This document shows positions 5,555 through 9,760 of a stretch of DNA of 9,760 nucleotides, in pieces. A program made the position numbers and the translations under genes. Source of the stretch: Rhodoferax sp. (GTDB taxonomy: Bacteria; Pseudomonadota; Gammaproteobacteria; Burkholderiales; Burkholderiaceae); assembly GCA_020048295.1 (NCBI GenBank), contig JAIFMT010000217.1:1-9760 (forward strand), read 5' to 3'. Under the pieces are notes generated by a model. It was given only the letters and a program-made list of their open reading frames with translations. It did not search any database and was not told the origin of the DNA. Positions within the stretch are counted from its first letter, which is position 1; each line of letters opens with the position of its first letter.

Positions 5555-7360
5555 ATGACTGCAACTTCCAAACTCACAACGCGCAAATTTGATGTCGTCA
5601 TCGTCGGTGCCGGCGGCTCGGGCATGAGCGCATCATTGCGCCTGTCCAACGCCGGGCTCAACGTGGCGGTGCTGACCAAGGTGTTTCCCACCCGCTCGCA
5701 CACGGTGGCCGCTCAAGGCGGCATTGGTGCCAGCCTGGGCAACATGGCTGAAGACAATTGGCACTACCATTTTTACGACACCATCAAGGGTTCGGACTGG
5801 CTCGGCGATCAGGATGCCATCGAATTCATGTGCCGCGAAGCGAACCAGGTGGTTTATGAACTGGAACACTTTGGCATGCCGTTTGACCGCAATCCGGATG
5901 GCACAATTTACCAACGCCCGTTTGGTGGCCATACCGCCAACTACGGTGAGAAGTCCGTGCAGCGCGCCTGTGCCGCAGCCGACCGCACCGGCCACGCCAT
6001 GTTGCACACGCTGTACCAACAAAACGTCAAGGCCCACACCAATTTCTTTGTCGAGTGGATGGCACTGGATCTGATCCGCGATGCCGAGGGCGATGTGGTG
6101 GGTGTCACGGCACTTGAAATGGAAACTGGCGACATCCACGTGCTTCACGCCAAAACCGTGTTGCTGGCTACCGGCGGCGCCGGGCGCATTTTTGCCGCCT
6201 CCACCAACGCATATATCAACACCGGCGACGGCCTGGGCATGGCAGCACGCGCTGACATCCCTTTGCAAGACATGGAATTCTGGCAATTCCACCCTACCGG
6301 CGTGGCAGGGGCCGGTGTGCTGCTCACCGAAGGTTGCCGTGGGGAAGGTGCCATTCTGCGCAATAGCAACGGCGAGCGCTTCATGGAGCGCTACGCACCC
6401 ACCCTGAAGGACCTGGCACCGCGCGATTTTGTCTCGCGCTGCATGGACCAGGAAATCAAGGAGGGTCGTGGCTGCGGCCCCAACAAGAGCTATATCAACC
6501 TCGACATGACCCACCTGGGTGCCGACACCATCGCGCTGCGCCTGCCCAGCGTGTTTGAAATCGGTCACAACTTTGCCAACGTCGATATCACCAAGGAGCC
6601 AATCCCGGTGATCCCCACCATCCATTACCAGATGGGCGGCATTCCCACCAACGTACACGGCCAGGTGGTGATACCCGACGGCCTGGGTGGGCAAAAAGTG
6701 GTCAATGGCCTGTACGCAGTGGGTGAATGTGCCTGCGTCAGCGTGCATGGTGCCAACCGGCTGGGCACCAACTCGTTGCTCGACATCGTGGTGTTTGGCC
6801 GTGCTGCTGGCAAGCACATCGTGAAGTTCAACAACGAGAGCGACAACCACAAGCCGATTCCCGAAAACGGCGCAGACATTTCGCTGGTTCGGGTCAACCG
6901 TCTGGACAGCACCAAGTCAGGTGAATACGCGCAAAAAGTGGCAGATGACATGCGCAACATCATGCAGATGCATGCGAGCGTGTTTCGTACACAAGCCAGC
7001 ATGGACGAAGGCGTGGTCAAGATCGCTGCCATGCGTGACCAGGTCAACCAAATCACGCTGGCTGACAAGTCAAAAATCTTCAACACGGCGCGCATCGAGG
7101 CCCTGGAAGTTGACAACATGATGGAAGCAGCGCAAGCCACGATGGTGTCAGCGGCTGCCCGTAAAGAGTGCCGTGGCGCACACACTGTGCTGGACTACGA
7201 CCGCCCCGCCGATGATGCCACCTGCCCGCTGGGCCGCGATGATGTCAACTGGCTCAAGCACACGCTGTGGGACCGCAAGACCAACAGCCTGAGCTACAAG
7301 CCAGTCAACCTGCAGCCATTGACGGTTGCTTCCGTGCCACCGAAGGTTCGCACGTTCTGA
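5555..7360 (+). CDS. sdhA: Succinate dehydrogenase flavoprotein subunit
   Basis: Catalytic subunit of complex II, 601 residues, oxidising succinate to fumarate on the cytoplasmic face with covalently bound FAD. The Rossmann motif VIVGAGGSGMSASL (15-28) binds FAD, and His49 in RSHTVAAQGGIG is the covalent flavin attachment site (E. coli His45). Active-site residues are His246 in QFHPTG, Arg290 in LAPRD (proton shuttle, E. coli Arg286), His357 in IHYQMGG and Arg402 in GANRLGTNSL. The C-terminal part (about 450-601) is the usual helical and capping region, ending in PPKVRTF. The length is normal for beta-proteobacteria. I start at the ATG at 5555 because homology begins at MTATSKLTTRKFDVVIVGAGG; the frame is open back to 5279 but that part overlaps sdhD. 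The ribosome-binding site is poor (a GAG about 13 bases upstream). Flavinylation needs SdhE, encoded two genes on. Confidence 0.98.
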   Translation: MTATSKLTTRKFDVVIVGAGGSGMSASLRLSNAGLNVAVLTKVFPTRSHTVAAQGGIGASLGNMAEDNWHYHFYDTIKGSDWLGDQDAIEFMCREANQVVYELEHFGMPFDRNPDGTIYQRPFGGHTANYGEKSVQRACAAADRTGHAMLHTLYQQNVKAHTNFFVEWMALDLIRDAEGDVVGVTALEMETGDIHVLHAKTVLLATGGAGRIFAASTNAYINTGDGLGMAARADIPLQDMEFWQFHPTGVAGAGVLLTEGCRGEGAILRNSNGERFMERYAPTLKDLAPRDFVSRCMDQEIKEGRGCGPNKSYINLDMTHLGADTIALRLPSVFEIGHNFANVDITKEPIPVIPTIHYQMGGIPTNVHGQVVIPDGLGGQKVVNGLYAVGECACVSVHGANRLGTNSLLDIVVFGRAAGKHIVKFNNESDNHKPIPENGADISLVRVNRLDSTKSGEYAQKVADDMRNIMQMHASVFRTQASMDEGVVKIAAMRDQVNQITLADKSKIFNTARIEALEVDNMMEAAQATMVSAAARKECRGAHTVLDYDRPADDATCPLGRDDVNWLKHTLWDRKTNSLSYKPVNLQPLTVASVPPKVRTF

Positions 7361-7410
7361 TCGTTGCTATACGGCAGTTTTCTGCATCCAGTCGAACAAG
7401 AGAATCCACC

Positions 7411-8115
7411 ATGGCCAAACGCACATTTCAAATCTATCGTTACAACCCGGATACCGATGCCAAGCCCTACATGCAAACCATTGAGCTTGAGCTTGATGGC
7501 ACCGAGCGCATGCTGCTCGACACACTGGGCAAGCTGAAGGCACTTGATCCAACCCTGTCTTACCGGCGTTCCTGCCGTGAAGGCATCTGTGGTTCGGACG
7601 CAATGAATATCAACGGCAAGAATGGTCTGGCCTGCCTGATCAACATGCGCACCCTGCCCGACACCATCGTGCTCAAGCCGCTGCCCGGCCTGCCAGTGAT
7701 CCGCGATTTGATCGTCGATATGACGCTTTTCTTCCAGCAATACCACTCCATCAAGCCCTACCTGATCAACGACAACCGGCCACCGGAAAAAGAGCGCCTG
7801 CAAAGCCCCGAGGAACGCGATGTTCTCAACGGCCTGTACGAATGCATTCTGTGCGCCAGTTGCTCAACCAGTTGCCCGGTATTCTGGTGGAACCCCGACA
7901 AGTTTGTGGGTCCGGCGGGTTTGTTGCAAGCCTATCGCTTTATCGCCGACAGCCGTGACGAGGCCACCAGCGAGCGGCTGGACAACCTCGAAGACCCGTA
8001 CCGGCTGTTCCGCTGCACCACCATCATGAACTGTGTCGATGTCTGCCCGAAGGGCCTGAACCCGACTGCCGCCATTGGCAAGATCAAAGAGTTGATGGTG
8101 CGCCGCGCCATCTGA
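7411..8115 (+). CDS. sdhB: Succinate dehydrogenase iron-sulfur subunit
   Basis: Electron-transfer subunit of complex II, 234 residues, linking SdhA flavin to the membrane quinone site through three Fe-S clusters. The N-terminal ferredoxin-like domain carries the 2Fe-2S ligands Cys55, Cys60, Asp63 and Cys75; Asp as third ligand is as in E. coli. The C-terminal domain holds Cys145, Cys148, Cys151 and Cys212 for the 4Fe-4S cluster and Cys155, Cys202 and Cys208 for the 3Fe-4S cluster, in the motifs ECILCASCSTSCP and RCTTIMNCVDVCPKGL. Trp159-Trp160 after CPVF sit where the quinone-site Trp is found in the family. All ligands are present, so the protein should be functional. The start is the ATG at 7411, 50 bases after sdhA, with AAGAGA upstream. 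The next gene, sdhE, starts eight bases after its stop. Confidence 0.98.
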   Translation: MAKRTFQIYRYNPDTDAKPYMQTIELELDGTERMLLDTLGKLKALDPTLSYRRSCREGICGSDAMNINGKNGLACLINMRTLPDTIVLKPLPGLPVIRDLIVDMTLFFQQYHSIKPYLINDNRPPEKERLQSPEERDVLNGLYECILCASCSTSCPVFWWNPDKFVGPAGLLQAYRFIADSRDEATSERLDNLEDPYRLFRCTTIMNCVDVCPKGLNPTAAIGKIKELMVRRAI

Positions 8116-8122
8116 TTTTGTG

Positions 8123-8434
8123 ATGAAAAACACCGAAGCGCCAGCACTTGAAGGTTTGCTCGATGAGCGTGGCTTGAGCAAACTCAAATGGCGCTGCCGC
8201 CGCGGACTATTGGAAAACGACCTATTTATTGATCGTTTTTTCAAACAATTTGAAGCCACCCTGACTGTCCGCCACGCCCAGGCGCTGGGTACGCTGATGG
8301 ATTTGAGCGACAACGATTTGCTGGACCTGCATCTGGGCAAAAAAGCGTTGGCGCAAATTGATGCGAGTCTTGATTGCAGCGATGTTTCTGAAGTGTTGAG
8401 TATGTTGAAAAAACCCCTTGAAAGGTCGATATGA
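8123..8434 (+). CDS. sdhE: FAD assembly factor SdhE (succinate dehydrogenase flavinylation)
   Basis: A small cytoplasmic protein (103 residues) of the SdhE/Sdh5 family that binds SdhA and promotes covalent attachment of FAD. The family signature RGxxE is present as RGLLE (27-31) inside [19 protein letters not shown], followed by acidic helices ([11 protein letters not shown]). It is slightly longer than the E. coli protein (88 residues) because of an N-terminal extension. I chose the ATG at 8123; a GTG at 8120 directly before it is an alternative that changes one residue. There is no clear ribosome-binding site; being eight bases after the sdhB stop, it may rely on ribosomes finishing sdhB. 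Its stop codon overlaps the gltA start as ATGA. Its place directly after sdhAB fits the function. Confidence 0.93.
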   Translation: MKNTEAPALEGLLDERGLSKLKWRCRRGLLENDLFIDRFFKQFEATLTVRHAQALGTLMDLSDNDLLDLHLGKKALAQIDASLDCSDVSEVLSMLKKPLERSI

Positions 8435-9741
8435 AGTTAGCCGAAAACAAAGCCACCCTGTCGTTTAGCAATGGCAGCCCCAGTGTTGATTTGCCGGTTT
8501 ATCAAGGCAGCGTCGGGCCCGATGTCATTGACATACGCAAGCTTTATGGCCAGACCGGTATGTTCACCTATGACCCGGGCTTTTTGTCCACCGCATCTTG
8601 CCAGTCAGCCATCACTTATATTGATGGCGACAAGGGTGAATTGTTGTACCGTGGCTACCCGATCGAGCAATTGGCAACCCAATGCGACTACCTTGACACC
8701 TGCTACTTGCTGCTCAAAGGCGAGTTGCCAAAGGAACAGGAACGCAAGGACTTCCACAAAGTGGTCATTAACCACACCATGGTCAATGAGCAGATGCAGT
8801 TTTTCCTGCGTGGCTTCCGCCGTGATGCACACCCGATGGCCGTGCTGACCGGTTTGGTGGGTGCCTTGTCGGCCTTCTACCACGACAGCACCGACATCAA
8901 CAACCCCGAGCACCGCGAAGTAGCCGCCATTCGCCTGATCGCCAAAATGCCGACCTTGGTCGCCATGGCTTACAAATACGGTGTCGGCCAGCCTTTCATG
9001 TATCCCAAGAACGACCTCAGCTACGCTGGCAACTTCCTGCGCATGATGTTTGGCACGCCATGTGAAGACTACAAGGTCAATCCGGTGCTCGAACGTGCGC
9101 TGGACCGCATCTTTATCCTGCACGCCGACCATGAACAAAATGCCTCCACCTCGACGGTGCGTCTGTGCGGCTCGTCGGGCACTAACCCGTTTGCCGCCAT
9201 TGCTGCCGGCGTAGCCTGTCTGTGGGGCCCGGCGCACGGCGGCGCCAATGAAGCCTGCCTGAACATGCTTGAAGACATCCAGCGCCAGGGCGGTGTGGCC
9301 AAGGTTGGCCACTTCATGGAACAGGTCAAAGACAAAAACTCTGGTGTCAAGCTGATGGGTTTTGGTCATCGCGTCTATAAAAACTACGATCCGCGCGCCA
9401 AGCTCATGCAGGAAACCTGCAACGAGGTGCTGGCCGAATTGGGTCTGGAAAACGACCCACTGTTCAAACTGGCCAAGGAACTGGAAAAAATCGCCCTCGA
9501 AGACGAGTATTTTGTGTCGCGCAAGCTGTATCCGAACGTGGACTTTTACTCGGGCATCGTGCAGCGCGCCATCGGCATCCCGGTCAACCTGTTTACCGGT
9601 ATTTTTGCGCTGGCCCGCACCGTGGGCTGGATGGCCCAACTCAATGAAATGATCGGCGACCCCGAGTACAAAATTGGCCGTCCGCGCCAGTTGTTCACCG
9701 GCTCGGTAGCCCGCAATGTCCAGCCCGTGTCTGAACGCTAA
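8431..9741 (+). CDS. gltA: Citrate synthase, type II (hexameric)
   Basis: Citrate synthase joins acetyl-CoA and oxaloacetate to make citrate, the entry step of the TCA cycle. At 436 residues it has the full length of the Gram-negative type II enzyme. After a small N-terminal beta domain (about 1-50, [14 protein letters not shown] and GMFTYDPGF) come the conserved motifs [11 protein letters not shown] (His231 and His234, substrate binding), [11 protein letters not shown] with catalytic His269 (E. coli His264), [15 protein letters not shown] with His313 (E. coli His305), and PNVDFYSG with catalytic Asp371 (E. coli Asp362). The ending [10 protein letters not shown] is typical. In E. coli this enzyme type is inhibited by NADH; I cannot judge that here. 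The ATG overlaps the sdhE stop by 4 bp, with AAAGG five bases before the start, so the two genes are probably translated together. Only 19 bases follow the stop in the window; they hold the palindrome agccggct (9742-9749) but no complete terminator. Confidence 0.98.
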   Translation: MKLAENKATLSFSNGSPSVDLPVYQGSVGPDVIDIRKLYGQTGMFTYDPGFLSTASCQSAITYIDGDKGELLYRGYPIEQLATQCDYLDTCYLLLKGELPKEQERKDFHKVVINHTMVNEQMQFFLRGFRRDAHPMAVLTGLVGALSAFYHDSTDINNPEHREVAAIRLIAKMPTLVAMAYKYGVGQPFMYPKNDLSYAGNFLRMMFGTPCEDYKVNPVLERALDRIFILHADHEQNASTSTVRLCGSSGTNPFAAIAAGVACLWGPAHGGANEACLNMLEDIQRQGGVAKVGHFMEQVKDKNSGVKLMGFGHRVYKNYDPRAKLMQETCNEVLAELGLENDPLFKLAKELEKIALEDEYFVSRKLYPNVDFYSGIVQRAIGIPVNLFTGIFALARTVGWMAQLNEMIGDPEYKIGRPRQLFTGSVARNVQPVSER

Positions 9742-9760
9742 AGCCGGCTGATTCGAAAAA

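Noticed and set aside
5633..6850. Long minus-strand open frame (405 codons) opposite sdhA
   Set aside because: It is a mirror frame of a highly conserved gene with strong codon bias; its translation shows no recognisable domain and is His/Val-rich, as antisense frames of GC-rich genes are.
8605..9639. Long minus-strand open frame (344 codons) opposite gltA
   Set aside because: It is an antisense shadow of citrate synthase, with no ribosome-binding site or family match.
9742..9760. Palindrome agccggct followed by aaaaa after gltA as a terminator
   Set aside because: The palindrome has no loop, the A run is short and the window ends, so a terminator cannot be shown.

Overview
The window carries a TCA-cycle gene cluster from a betaproteobacterium, most probably a Comamonadaceae member (Rhodoferax/Polaromonas/Acidovorax type). 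I infer this from the gene order, the protein sequences, and an intergenic hairpin repeat of a kind I remember from that family. No database search was possible.

Layout. The left part is on the minus strand, read from about 3545 down to 1: mdh (malate dehydrogenase), a CitE-like HpcH/HpaI-family lyase, a conserved exported protein of unknown function, and the first 186 codons of acnB (aconitase B), cut by the window edge. The right part is on the plus strand: a GntR/UTRA-family regulator, sdhC, sdhD, sdhA, sdhB, sdhE and gltA (citrate synthase). The two arms diverge from the 184-bp gap at 3462-3645. That gap holds a perfect 22-bp palindrome with an extra tandem half-site. The palindrome abuts a good sigma70-type promoter for mdh and is the obvious candidate operator for the GntR-type regulator.

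Function. The cluster encodes citrate synthase, aconitase, the whole succinate dehydrogenase complex with its flavinylation factor SdhE, and malate dehydrogenase. A CoA-ester-lyase-like enzyme of unknown substrate is also present. sdhE and gltA overlap by 4 bp (ATGA), and most sdh genes are closely spaced, consistent with co-transcription. The regulator's position suggests that it controls itself and mdh, and possibly the wider cluster.

Most of this is an ordinary, well-conserved core-metabolism region, and I found no new multi-gene system. The main oddity is mdh. It is in frame from end to end and highly conserved, but it lacks a net 22 residues in the middle of the Rossmann fold, and the Asn of the GNPANTN motif is Asp. 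This is either a real loss or change of function, or a sequence/assembly error. Other points worth a second look are the palindrome, a tandem-hairpin repeat between the exported-protein gene and acnB that supplies the end of the upstream reading frame, and the two uncharacterised genes. No tRNA, rRNA, CRISPR array, transposase or other mobile element is visible.
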